From Lachnospiraceae bacterium (lineage in GTDB: Bacteria > Bacillota > Clostridia > Lachnospirales > Lachnospiraceae): a stretch of 13,669 nt of DNA. How positions within the stretch are numbered: position 1 is the first letter of the stretch; every line of letters starts with the position of its first letter. The notes beneath the pieces are model-generated. The model did no database searches, was not told the DNA's origin, and saw only the letters and a list, made by a program, of their open reading frames with translations. The stretch is taken from the NCBI GenBank assembly GCA_003446735.1, contig DMCJ01000092.1, positions 1-13,669 on the forward strand, read 5' to 3'. Positions 1 through 6,252 of the stretch are shown here, piece after piece. The translations under genes were made by a program, and so were the position numbers.

Positions 1-37
1 TTGCCGGGATCTCCGGCTCAAGTAAGACTATGTTCAT
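1..37 (-). CDS. trmL: tRNA (cytidine(34)-2'-O)-methyltransferase TrmL, N-terminus only (cut by window edge)
   Basis: Reading leftward from an ATG at 37, the sequence encodes MNIVLLEPEIPA before the window ends. This is the characteristic opening of SpoU-family TrmL proteins, which start M-N-I-V-L-x-E-P-E-I-P and continue into a nucleotide-handling N-T-G-N segment. TrmL methylates the 2'-O of the wobble nucleotide 34 in certain leucine tRNAs using S-adenosylmethionine, in the cytoplasm. The ATG overlaps the TGA stop of the aminotransferase upstream by 4 nt (ATGA), implying translational coupling and membership of the same operon. Only 12 residues are visible, so the call rests on this start signature; the catalytic knot region lies outside the window. 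Confidence 0.8.
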   Translation of the reverse strand, partial: MNIVLLEPEIPA

Positions 38-1206
38 CTCTGCTCACTTCTTAATCGCTCAATAAATACCTTCATTCGATCGAGTGCGATCTTTAAGTTA
101 TCGATGGAATAAGCATAGGATATCCTTAAAAATCCTTCTCCGCACTGACCGAAAGCCGTTCCGGGAACAACAGCGACCTTTTCTTCCTGAAGGAATCTGG
201 TCGCAAATTCATCGCTTGTCATACCGAATTCTTTTATGCTCGGGAAGACATAAAACGCCCCAAAAGGCTCAAAACATTTAAGACCCATTTCCTTAAATGT
301 ATGCATGAGGAATCGTCTTCTCTCGTTATATGCCTCTCTCATCTCCGCCACATCGGCATCGCCGTTCTTTAATGCTTCCACTGCCGCATACTGACTCGTG
401 GTCGGTGCACACATGATCGCAAACTGATGGATCTTTGTCATCTGCTCGATTATCTCTTTCGGACCTGCAGCATATCCGAGTCTCCATCCGGTCATCGCAT
501 AGGCTTTGGAAAAACCGTTTATGAGTATGGTCCTTTCCTTCATGCCGGGAAGCGATGCGATGGATACGTGCTTTCCGTTATAGGTAAGCTCGGCATATAT
601 CTCATCGGAAAGGATATAAATATCCTTTTCCTCTATGATCTTTGCTATGGCTTCAAGATCCTTTTTCTCCATTATCGCTCCCGTGGGATTATTGGGAAAA
701 GGAAGGACCAGAAGCTTTGTTTTATCCGTAATGGCATTTGAAAGCTCTTCGGCCGTTAGCCTGAATTCATTTTCTTCTTTTAATTCGATTATGACAGGTT
801 TCCCGCCTGCAAGTATCGTACAGGGCTCATAGGAAACATAGCTGGGCTGGGGGATGAGCACTTCATCTCCGGGATCGAGCATCGCACGCATGGCGATATC
901 GATGGCTTCGGATCCGCCCACGGTTATAATGACCTCATCTTTGGGCTTATAGGAAAGGCCCTGGTTCCTGCTTAAATAACTGCAGATCTCCTGCCTCAAT
1001 TCCATAAGTCCGGAATTGGAGGTGTAAAATGTTCTTCCTTTTTCAAGGGAATATATACCCTCATCCCTTATATGCCAGGGAGTATCGAAGTCAGGCTCGC
1101 CGACACCTAAAGATATGGCATCCTTCATCTCGCTCACGATATCGAAGAACTTCCTGATCCCTGAAGGCTTTATGTCCCTTATCTGTTTTGACAGCGGGTC
1201 TCTCAT
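34..1206 (-). CDS. Class I/II PLP-dependent aminotransferase (AspC/PatA-like)
   Basis: This is a fold-type I aminotransferase of 390 residues, the usual length for subgroup I-gamma aspartate/aromatic/alanine-type enzymes. It transfers an amino group between an amino acid and a 2-oxo acid in the cytoplasm. Visible signatures are the GEPDFDTP substrate loop (residues 36-43), GGSEA phosphate-binding stretch (97-101), PNNPTG with Asn173, DEIY with Asp201 and Tyr204, the Schiff-base Lys234 in GFSKAYAMTGWRLG, and the carboxylate-binding Arg361 in FLRIS. All key residues are present, so it should be active. Substrate cannot be read from sequence; aspartate, aromatic amino acids or alanine are all possible. 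Its ATG overlaps the stop of the Lrp-type regulator by 4 nt, so the regulator probably senses an amino acid related to this enzyme's substrate. Confidence 0.93.
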   Translation of the reverse strand: MRDPLSKQIRDIKPSGIRKFFDIVSEMKDAISLGVGEPDFDTPWHIRDEGIYSLEKGRTFYTSNSGLMELRQEICSYLSRNQGLSYKPKDEVIITVGGSEAIDIAMRAMLDPGDEVLIPQPSYVSYEPCTILAGGKPVIIELKEENEFRLTAEELSNAITDKTKLLVLPFPNNPTGAIMEKKDLEAIAKIIEEKDIYILSDEIYAELTYNGKHVSIASLPGMKERTILINGFSKAYAMTGWRLGYAAGPKEIIEQMTKIHQFAIMCAPTTSQYAAVEALKNGDADVAEMREAYNERRRFLMHTFKEMGLKCFEPFGAFYVFPSIKEFGMTSDEFATRFLQEEKVAVVPGTAFGQCGEGFLRISYAYSIDNLKIALDRMKVFIERLRSEQR

Positions 1207-1685
1207 GGCGTCACCTGCATTCTCTCGTCCTGATATTTCCTGGCAAGTATGGTACCGTGGTCTTTATACTTCTTTAAGATGAAATGAGTCGCAGTACTTA
1301 AAACATAATCCATCGTGGAAAGCTTATCCGTAACAAAAGAGGAAACCTCCTTTAATGATTTCCCTTCAAGACATACGAGAAGGTCATAGCCTCCCGAGAT
1401 AAGATAAACAGCTTCGACTTCGGGATATTTGTATATCCTCTCGGCGATGGTATCAAAGCCCTGACCTCTCTGAGGAGTAACCCTTACTTCGATAAGAGCA
1501 CTCACCTTATCAAGGTCGGTCTTTTCCCAGTCGATCATCGTATGATAACCGCAGATAACACCTTCCTCTTCAAGCTGCTTCAACGCGTTCGCCACGTCGA
1601 TCTCACTCTCGCCGAGTCTTATGGCAAGCTCGGATATCTCCACGCGACTGTTCTTTTCGATAATACGTAAAAGTCTCTCCCTCAT
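1203..1685 (-). CDS. Lrp/AsnC family transcriptional regulator
   Basis: The 160-residue protein has the two-domain layout of feast/famine regulators. An N-terminal winged helix-turn-helix spans about residues 1-55, with a recognition region around ESEIDVANALKQLEEEGVI. A C-terminal RAM (ligand-binding, oligomerisation) domain spans about 62-137, with the SGGYDLLV strand-turn at 97-104. Such proteins form octamers and respond to amino acids, acting as local or global regulators. It sits between the HypE-like gene and the aminotransferase, overlapping each by 4 nt, which makes autoregulation of this operon and control by an amino acid the natural hypothesis. No binding site was identified by eye. 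Length is typical and nothing appears degraded. Confidence 0.93.
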   Translation of the reverse strand: MRERLLRIIEKNSRVEISELAIRLGESEIDVANALKQLEEEGVICGYHTMIDWEKTDLDKVSALIEVRVTPQRGQGFDTIAERIYKYPEVEAVYLISGGYDLLVCLEGKSLKEVSSFVTDKLSTMDYVLSTATHFILKKYKDHGTILARKYQDERMQVTP

Positions 1686-2686
1686 ATTATATTCTCCTTA
1701 TGAAGTGCTTTATACAGTTCATCAAGCGGAGGCGGCGTTAAAAATCTCTTTTCGTCTCCGTTTATGATCACCCTGTCGTTTCCTTCGGTAAGTCTGCCTA
1801 TGACAGCAGCATTTATTCCTTTTTCCTTAAGAGCGCCAACGAGCTCGTTTCCGTTGCCGCTGACTATGAGCATGCTTCCGGAACTCATAAGCTCATAGGG
1901 ATTTATATCAAACGCATTGCAGATCTCAACGGTCTCCTGCTTTATCGGTATGCTCTTTAAGTCGGCGGTAAGTCCGCATCCCGCACTCTCGGCTACTTCC
2001 CAGAGTGCACCGAAGATCCCGCCTTCGGTAATGTCATGCATTCCGTGAGTATCTTTAAGATCTCTGGCTACCGCAGCCTCACCTATGACCGAAAGATATC
2101 TCTCAAAATCTTTTGCCGCATCCGTAAAGGATCTTGAAAACTTTGAAGAAAGGAGTGCCTCCTTTTCCTTTGCGAGAATGGAAGTGCCTTCAAGACCCAC
2201 CCATTTTGTGACAACAAGATCGTCTCCGGCCTTTCCTCCGCCGGTCGCAAGGAATCTGTCCTTTTTGACCTTTCCCACTCCCGTAACGGTAAGGAGCGGA
2301 GTCTTTACGGCATCGGTAACTTCGGTATGTCCGCCCATTATACAGATACCAAGCTCTTTGCAGGCTTCATCGAGATCGGTCATGATCTCTTTTAATTCTT
2401 CCTCCTGCGTCCCCGGAGGAAGAAGCGCGCTGACTAAGATACCGACATTTTCCGCACCGCTTGAAGCGATATCGTTACTTGTGACGATGACCGAGAGCCT
2501 TCCGATATCCTTCGTTGTCCCCGTGACCGGATCTACGGAAAATACGGATACTTCATCGGGTCCTAAACAAAGGGCGGCACAGTCTTCTCCGACTCCCGCT
2601 CCTTTGAATACCTCATTTCTTTTAACGCCGGTGCGTCCAAACACCTGTCGTTTTAATATGTTTTCAGGTACTTTTCCCTGTTCCAT
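1682..2686 (-). CDS. AIR synthase-related protein (HypE/PurM/ThiL superfamily), not a canonical HypE
   Basis: This 334-residue protein has the PurM-like two-domain ATP-binding fold. Visible elements are a glycine/acidic loop (GVGEDCAAL, 31-39), the DPVTG strand (52-56), a metal/ATP segment NDIASSGAEN (71-80), MGGHTEVTD (117-125), and a second-half DITEGGIFGALWEVAES motif typical of HypE-like proteins. True HypE ends in a conserved Cys that carries the thiocarboxamide for NiFe hydrogenase maturation. This protein ends in KENII with no terminal Cys, and no hyp or hydrogenase genes are visible nearby. It is therefore probably an ATP-dependent enzyme of unknown substrate. It starts 15 nt after the VanW-domain gene and overlaps the Lrp-type gene by 4 nt. 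The call is sure at superfamily level only. Confidence 0.85.
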   Translation of the reverse strand: MEQGKVPENILKRQVFGRTGVKRNEVFKGAGVGEDCAALCLGPDEVSVFSVDPVTGTTKDIGRLSVIVTSNDIASSGAENVGILVSALLPPGTQEEELKEIMTDLDEACKELGICIMGGHTEVTDAVKTPLLTVTGVGKVKKDRFLATGGGKAGDDLVVTKWVGLEGTSILAKEKEALLSSKFSRSFTDAAKDFERYLSVIGEAAVARDLKDTHGMHDITEGGIFGALWEVAESAGCGLTADLKSIPIKQETVEICNAFDINPYELMSSGSMLIVSGNGNELVGALKEKGINAAVIGRLTEGNDRVIINGDEKRFLTPPPLDELYKALHKENII

Positions 2687-2701
2687 GTCTTTTGCCCCGT
2701 C

Positions 2702-4327
2702 TTATTGTGCGGGCTGTTGCTGTGCGGCTGCCTGTGCTGCTGCCTGTGCTGCCGCCTGTGCATCGGCTTCCTGCTGAGCCTGTGCAGCTGCCTGTGCTGC
2801 TGCCGCTTCAGCTGCCTGTTGCTGCTGCTGTTGTTGCTGCGCAGCTGCCGCCTGCTGCTCAGGTGTCTGGGGAGGAGGGCTTCCCGCAAGTGTAGCCTTA
2901 ACGAAATCTATACTCTGGGTCGCTATAGCAGCCCTTATCGCCTGACTTACCGCAGGATCGCTGGTCGCGGTCCCGACTGCTGCCGTTCTGGGCACCATCT
3001 TATATACGCTGGAATTGATGACTTCCCTGCTCTGTTCCACTCCGTCAACGGTCACTATCTTCCAGTACTGTGCCTTGTATCCGGTATGTGCGGACTGAAC
3101 GCTTATATAGCCGACGGGCTTGCTAGAATCGGCAACACATGCCTCTCCCTGAGGAGGAGTAGTCTCAAGTACCTCACTCTCAAACGAAACCTTTCTGCCC
3201 GCAGGTCTGGTCTCAACACCATAAATGGTAAATGTTATCTTCTTGTCGGAAGTGGTATAACCGTCTATGTAGATCGGATGCTCCAGATTGTTTGTGAACC
3301 TGAAATCCTTTGCGGTACCGGAGATCGCCGCATCAGCCGAGGGATCAACATATCCCACTATCATCGAGTGATTGTGTCTTTCGTTTACCTGAAGCTCCGC
3401 CCTTAATACCGCATTATATAATGTAGTTGATACCTGACAGATACCTCCGCCTAAGGAATCTACAACAAGGCCTCCCGAATAGGAACCTGCCATATAATAA
3501 CCATTTTCTTCGGTAAAGGGGCTTATGGCTTTGTATACGGAGAAAGATTCTCCCGGATACAGCGTATGTCCGTTTATGAGCCTGCATCCGTTAGCTACGT
3601 TACCCGACCTGTTTGAGCTTGAAGTCGAATAACTCGTAGTAAACGTACCGAGCACGTCCTTTACTTTGGAGAGCTCTTCCGTGGTGCCTCTCGGCTCATC
3701 GGTCGCTACCACAAGATCTATCGCCGTATCCTGGTAATTCCATTCGCCCGTCAGATAGGAAGCTATCCTGTCGGCACTTCCGTCCACATCTATGACAACA
3801 CCGGTCTGTCCGGGTTCGATAACGAATTCACCGTTCTCACGCTTTAAGGTCGCATCCTTCGCGGATACGTTAAACTGCGTACACTTATCCTCTATGATGG
3901 ATGCTATCGCATCTCTGTCAACTGCAAGATTTAAGGGGAGCACAACATTGTCATACTCAAGATCCTTTAATGCCTTATATCTTTCGACTATGTTCCCGCT
4001 CTTGCCTAAAGTCACTGCCTGATCTACAACATCGGCATTGATCCACATGATACCGACATCATTTCCGGATATCGTAACGGAATTGTCGTTCATGGCATTT
4101 AAGGTGATCTTTTTCTGCTCCAGAGAATTGATATATTCCTGGATGCGGGCCATGGCAAGCTCTCTGGTAAGGCCGGAAACATTGACCTCTCCTATATATA
4201 CACCGTTTTCGATCACATCGGTCTGAGGCGCCGCTTCAACATCCTGTGCTTTCTTCACGCCATATGCCGCCGTTACGACAAACAGTGTGGCAAAAACCAG
4301 AAGCACCGCCTTTGTTATCCTTTTCAT
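2702..4327 (-). CDS. VanW-domain membrane-anchored surface protein with G5-like domain and Gln/Ala-rich tail
   Basis: The 541-residue protein begins with a basic, then hydrophobic segment (residues 1-23) acting as signal anchor or signal peptide. Next comes a YoaR/PG-binding-4-like region (about 40-210, two related halves), then a VanW domain (about 228-372) with its hallmark SFSVYKAISPF, GGLVVDSLGGGICQVSTTLYNA and ERHNHS motifs. A G5-like beta region covers about 378-447. The last 49 residues are almost pure Gln/Ala. VanW-domain proteins are common on Gram-positive cell surfaces and linked to peptidoglycan, but their biochemical activity is not established. A good AGGAG lies 8 nt before the ATG. 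It probably shares the transcript started upstream of the 35-residue peptide. The N-terminus faces the membrane, so the tail should be outside the cell, perhaps threaded into the wall. Confidence 0.9.
   Translation of the reverse strand: MKRITKAVLLVFATLFVVTAAYGVKKAQDVEAAPQTDVIENGVYIGEVNVSGLTRELAMARIQEYINSLEQKKITLNAMNDNSVTISGNDVGIMWINADVVDQAVTLGKSGNIVERYKALKDLEYDNVVLPLNLAVDRDAIASIIEDKCTQFNVSAKDATLKRENGEFVIEPGQTGVVIDVDGSADRIASYLTGEWNYQDTAIDLVVATDEPRGTTEELSKVKDVLGTFTTSYSTSSSNRSGNVANGCRLINGHTLYPGESFSVYKAISPFTEENGYYMAGSYSGGLVVDSLGGGICQVSTTLYNAVLRAELQVNERHNHSMIVGYVDPSADAAISGTAKDFRFTNNLEHPIYIDGYTTSDKKITFTIYGVETRPAGRKVSFESEVLETTPPQGEACVADSSKPVGYISVQSAHTGYKAQYWKIVTVDGVEQSREVINSSVYKMVPRTAAVGTATSDPAVSQAIRAAIATQSIDFVKATLAGSPPPQTPEQQAAAAQQQQQQQQAAEAAAAQAAAQAQQEADAQAAAQAAAQAAAQQQPAQ
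2705..2851 (-). repeat. Gln/Ala-coding low-complexity tract at the 3' end of the VanW-domain gene
   Basis: The last 49 codons of the gene encode only Gln and Ala apart from two Glu, one Asp and one Pro. They include a run of eight Gln and several Ala-Ala-Ala-Gln units. On the plus strand this appears as repeated CTGCCTGTGCTG-type units and CTG/TTG triplets. Such a tract can change length by replication slippage and is likely to vary between strains. The encoded segment would be flexible or helical and fits a wall-spanning spacer. Confidence 0.85.
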
Positions 4328-4418
4328 AATTTCATCTCCTCAAATACTTCCTCACCGCACAGCTTTATGTTATACTGAAAGCTAAAGACGGTGAACTGCA
4401 GATATATAAAATGCGCGT

Positions 4419-4526
4419 TTACATCACGGTTGCCACTGCTGCCCAGCCTAAAGGTATTATCATGGCAAGGATAAGAATCACTACTATTATGCGCGCTATT
4501 ATCTGTTTTTTCTTATTTTTATGCAT
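4419..4526 (-). CDS. 35-residue single-pass membrane peptide (unrecognised)
   Basis: A short open frame reads from ATG at 4526 to TAA at 4419. It has a lysine-rich start (MHKNKKKQ) followed by a continuous hydrophobic stretch of about 20 residues rich in Ile, Val, Leu and Ala, and a short GWAAVATVM end. The lysines predict N-in, C-out insertion. A clear AGAAGGTGAG ribosome binding site lies about 5-8 nt before the ATG. A near-consensus promoter places the transcription start roughly 20 nt upstream, so the frame has everything a real gene needs. It lies 91 nt upstream of the VanW-domain gene on the same strand, with no terminator in between, suggesting co-transcription. I do not recognise the family. 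It could be a small membrane partner of the VanW-type protein, or a leader peptide. Confidence 0.7.
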   Translation of the reverse strand: MHKNKKKQIIARIIVVILILAMIIPLGWAAVATVM

Positions 4527-4552
4527 CCTACTCACCTTCTTTACGAAAGGAT

Positions 4553-4581
4553 ATTATAAACCATGATACTCTTTTTGGCAA
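4553..4581 (-). promoter_or_regulatory. Sigma-A type promoter for the 35-residue peptide / VanW operon
   Basis: On the minus strand, TTGCCA (4581-4576) is followed after exactly 17 nt by TATAAT (4558-4553). The expected transcription start is near 4546, about 20 nt before the peptide's ATG. The -35 box lies inside the first codons of the divergent TPR gene, so the two transcription units share this 36-bp intergenic space. Confidence 0.7.
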
Positions 4582-5198
4582 TAGTAATAAGCTTTTCCGT
4601 AGCGCTTTCCATCGCTAACAGCAGGCAGAAAAGAGCCGAAGAAGAAATCATGAATGCCTATTACGAAAAAGAACGCACCGCCAACAATGTCAGGAAGAAA
4701 TCCTTAGACGGTCTTGATTATATAAACGTCCCTCTGGAATTCATTCCCGAAAGCCTTCTGCCCGACAACGAAGAAGTCTCCGACCTGATAAGGACCTTAA
4801 AGGAGCTCTCGAAGTCAAAGATCTTAAATCTGACAGGCATAAGCAACACGGATCTTAAGCTCGAATACGGCACGGCAAATATCAACGTCCTTTCAAAATA
4901 TGACGAGAACTACACAGTCTACGCCCGATCGATGCAGCGTCTTTCGGAAATATATTTTTCCGAAGGGTATGAAGCAAATGCCCGCCTGCTCCTCGAAAAG
5001 GCCATCGAGACCAGAACGGATATCACGGCTGCATACGCTCTTTTATCCGACATATATTTAAGACACGAAGAATACGAAAAGCTGCGGAAGCTCTTAAAGA
5101 CCGCAAGGTCATTAAACGATCCGGCAAAGCGGACCTGCAGCAAAGCAGTACTTTCCCGCATACCCGAAAGCGAAATGCCCGGGGAAGATGAAGAATGA
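4563..5198 (+). CDS. Membrane-anchored TPR-repeat protein, function unknown
   Basis: The 211-residue protein opens with a hydrophobic segment (residues 1-18) that should anchor it in the membrane, followed by a charged region (21-48) likely to be helical. The second half holds about two TPR-like helical pairs (about 119-152 and 153-186), with the alternating small/aromatic pattern seen in YARSMQRLSEIYFSEGYEANA and AYALLSDIYLRHEEYEKLRK. TPR units bind other proteins, so a scaffolding role is likely, but no partner can be named. The ribosome binding site is a modest GAAAGGA 11 nt before ATG. The TGA stop overlaps the ATG of nth by 4 nt, so the two are co-expressed. I found no convincing plus-strand promoter upstream of it. 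It could not be assigned to a named family. Confidence 0.8.
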   Translation: MILFLAIVISFSVALSIANSRQKRAEEEIMNAYYEKERTANNVRKKSLDGLDYINVPLEFIPESLLPDNEEVSDLIRTLKELSKSKILNLTGISNTDLKLEYGTANINVLSKYDENYTVYARSMQRLSEIYFSEGYEANARLLLEKAIETRTDITAAYALLSDIYLRHEEYEKLRKLLKTARSLNDPAKRTCSKAVLSRIPESEMPGEDEE

Positions 5199-5818
5199 AA
5201 AAAAGAACCGAAAAGATATTAAAAAGGCTGGATGAATACTACGGCACCGACACAAGGTGTTCCCTTGACTACAAGACCCCGTGGCAGCTGCTCATCGCCA
5301 CCATGCTGAGTGCGCAGTGCACCGACGAACGCGTGAACATAGTCACTAAAGATCTGTTTAAGAAATACAAAAGCGTCAAAGACTTTGCGAAGGCCGATCT
5401 TAAAGAGCTTGAAGATGATATTCACTCAACGGGTTTTTATCACAACAAAGCAAAGAACATCATAGCCTGCTGCAATATGCTGCTCGAAAAACATAACGGT
5501 GTCGTTCCTTCCTCCATTGAGGATCTGACATCCCTTCCCGGAGTCGGAAGAAAGACTGCCAACGTGATACGCGGCAATATTTTTAACGAGCCAAGTATCG
5601 TCGTAGACACGCATGTTAAGCGCATATCATACAGGCTCGGTCTTACAGCTAACACCGATCCCGAAAAAGTCGAATACGACCTGATGAAAGAAGTCGATAA
5701 GGATCATTGGATACTCATCAATATGCATCTTATCACATTCGGCCGTGAAATATGCTCGGCCAGAAATCCCGGATGCGACAGATGTTTTTTAAGCGACCTG
5801 TGTGCTTCCCGCAAATGA
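5195..5818 (+). CDS. nth: Endonuclease III (DNA glycosylase/AP lyase)
   Basis: Endonuclease III removes oxidised pyrimidines from DNA and cleaves the abasic site in base excision repair. The 207-residue protein has the helix-hairpin-helix LPGVGRKTANVI, with catalytic Lys120 and the nucleophile-activating Asp138 in VVDTHVKR. It ends with the [4Fe-4S] loop C-x6-C-x2-C-x5-C at Cys187, 194, 197 and 203. These positions coincide with the E. coli enzyme numbering, and the length is normal. It starts inside the stop codon of the TPR gene (ATGA overlap) and is followed 59 nt later by trxA, so redox and DNA-repair functions sit side by side. All catalytic and cluster residues are intact, so this is a confident call. 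Confidence 0.97.
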   Translation: MKKRTEKILKRLDEYYGTDTRCSLDYKTPWQLLIATMLSAQCTDERVNIVTKDLFKKYKSVKDFAKADLKELEDDIHSTGFYHNKAKNIIACCNMLLEKHNGVVPSSIEDLTSLPGVGRKTANVIRGNIFNEPSIVVDTHVKRISYRLGLTANTDPEKVEYDLMKEVDKDHWILINMHLITFGREICSARNPGCDRCFLSDLCASRK

Positions 5819-5829
5819 TACTTTTAAAT

Positions 5830-5847
5830 GATACCCCCACAGGGATC
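5830..5847 (+). promoter_or_regulatory. Candidate CsoR/CstR-like imperfect palindrome upstream of trxA
   Basis: The stretch GATACCCCCACAGGGATC is an imperfect palindrome with a C-run facing a G-run flanked by GAT and ATC. Operators of the CsoR/FrmR/CstR repressor family typically have this form (A/T-flanked C-run then G-run). It lies between nth and trxA, 17 nt before the trxA ribosome binding site. No convincing -35/-10 pair could be identified around it and no CsoR gene is in the window, so the assignment is tentative. The 9-nt word AAATGATAC occurs twice just here (5813-5821 and 5826-5834). Confidence 0.25.
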
Positions 5848-5877
5848 AAATAAACCAGACATGAAAGGAGAATGTTT

Positions 5878-6186
5878 ATGGAACCTATAGTTATCACAGA
5901 AGAAAATTTTGATGCAGAGGTCATCGCCTCCGATGTACCCGTACTTGTAGATATATGGGCAAGCTGGTGCGGTCCCTGCAGGATGCTCTCACCCGTTGTA
6001 GATGAGGTTGCTGCCGAGGCAGACGGCTTTAAAGTCGGAAAGATCGATGCGGATGATCAGGGCGCACTTGCCGCAAGATTCGAAGTATCCAGCATCCCTA
6101 CTTTACTCGTCTTTAAGAACGGTGAAGTGGTAAACAGATCTGTCGGCGTTATATCCAAGGACGAGATCCTCGCTCTTGTAAAGTAA
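5878..6186 (+). CDS. trxA: Thioredoxin
   Basis: This cytoplasmic disulfide reductase has the classical WCGPC active site (Cys31 and Cys34 counted from the start chosen here) and the opposing cis-proline Pro74 in SSIPTLLVF. At 102 residues it has standard thioredoxin length. An in-frame ATG exists at 5872, but it lies only 1 nt after the AAAGGAG ribosome binding site (5864-5870). The ATG at 5878 has the normal 7-nt spacing and gives the usual thioredoxin start, so 5878 is preferred. The next gene is trxB, whose product would reduce it using NADPH. The 60-nt gap to trxB holds no terminator, so both are likely made from one transcript. Confidence 0.96.
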   Translation: MEPIVITEENFDAEVIASDVPVLVDIWASWCGPCRMLSPVVDEVAAEADGFKVGKIDADDQGALAARFEVSSIPTLLVFKNGEVVNRSVGVISKDEILALVK

Positions 6187-6252
6187 CCGTAACACGGCTT
6201 TTCATGCCGGCATACGAGGCACAGAATAATAAACACCGGGGAGGGAATGTTC

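Noticed and set aside
1682..2686. Calling the gene hypE
   Set aside because: No C-terminal Cys and no hydrogenase or hyp genes in view, so only the superfamily name is supported.
2085..2777. Long plus-strand frame of 230 codons opposite the HypE-like gene
   Set aside because: It lies antisense to a conserved enzyme gene, has no plausible ribosome site and its composition is that of a shadow frame.
2705..3406. Plus-strand frame rich in Cys and Leu opposite the VanW tail
   Set aside because: It is produced by reading the CTG/TGC repeats of the Gln/Ala tract on the other strand; the VanW frame has domain matches.
4328..4418. Separate promoter for the VanW-domain gene (TATAAC near 4371-4376)
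   Set aside because: No acceptable -35 box at 16-18 nt; co-transcription from the promoter at 4553-4581 is simpler.
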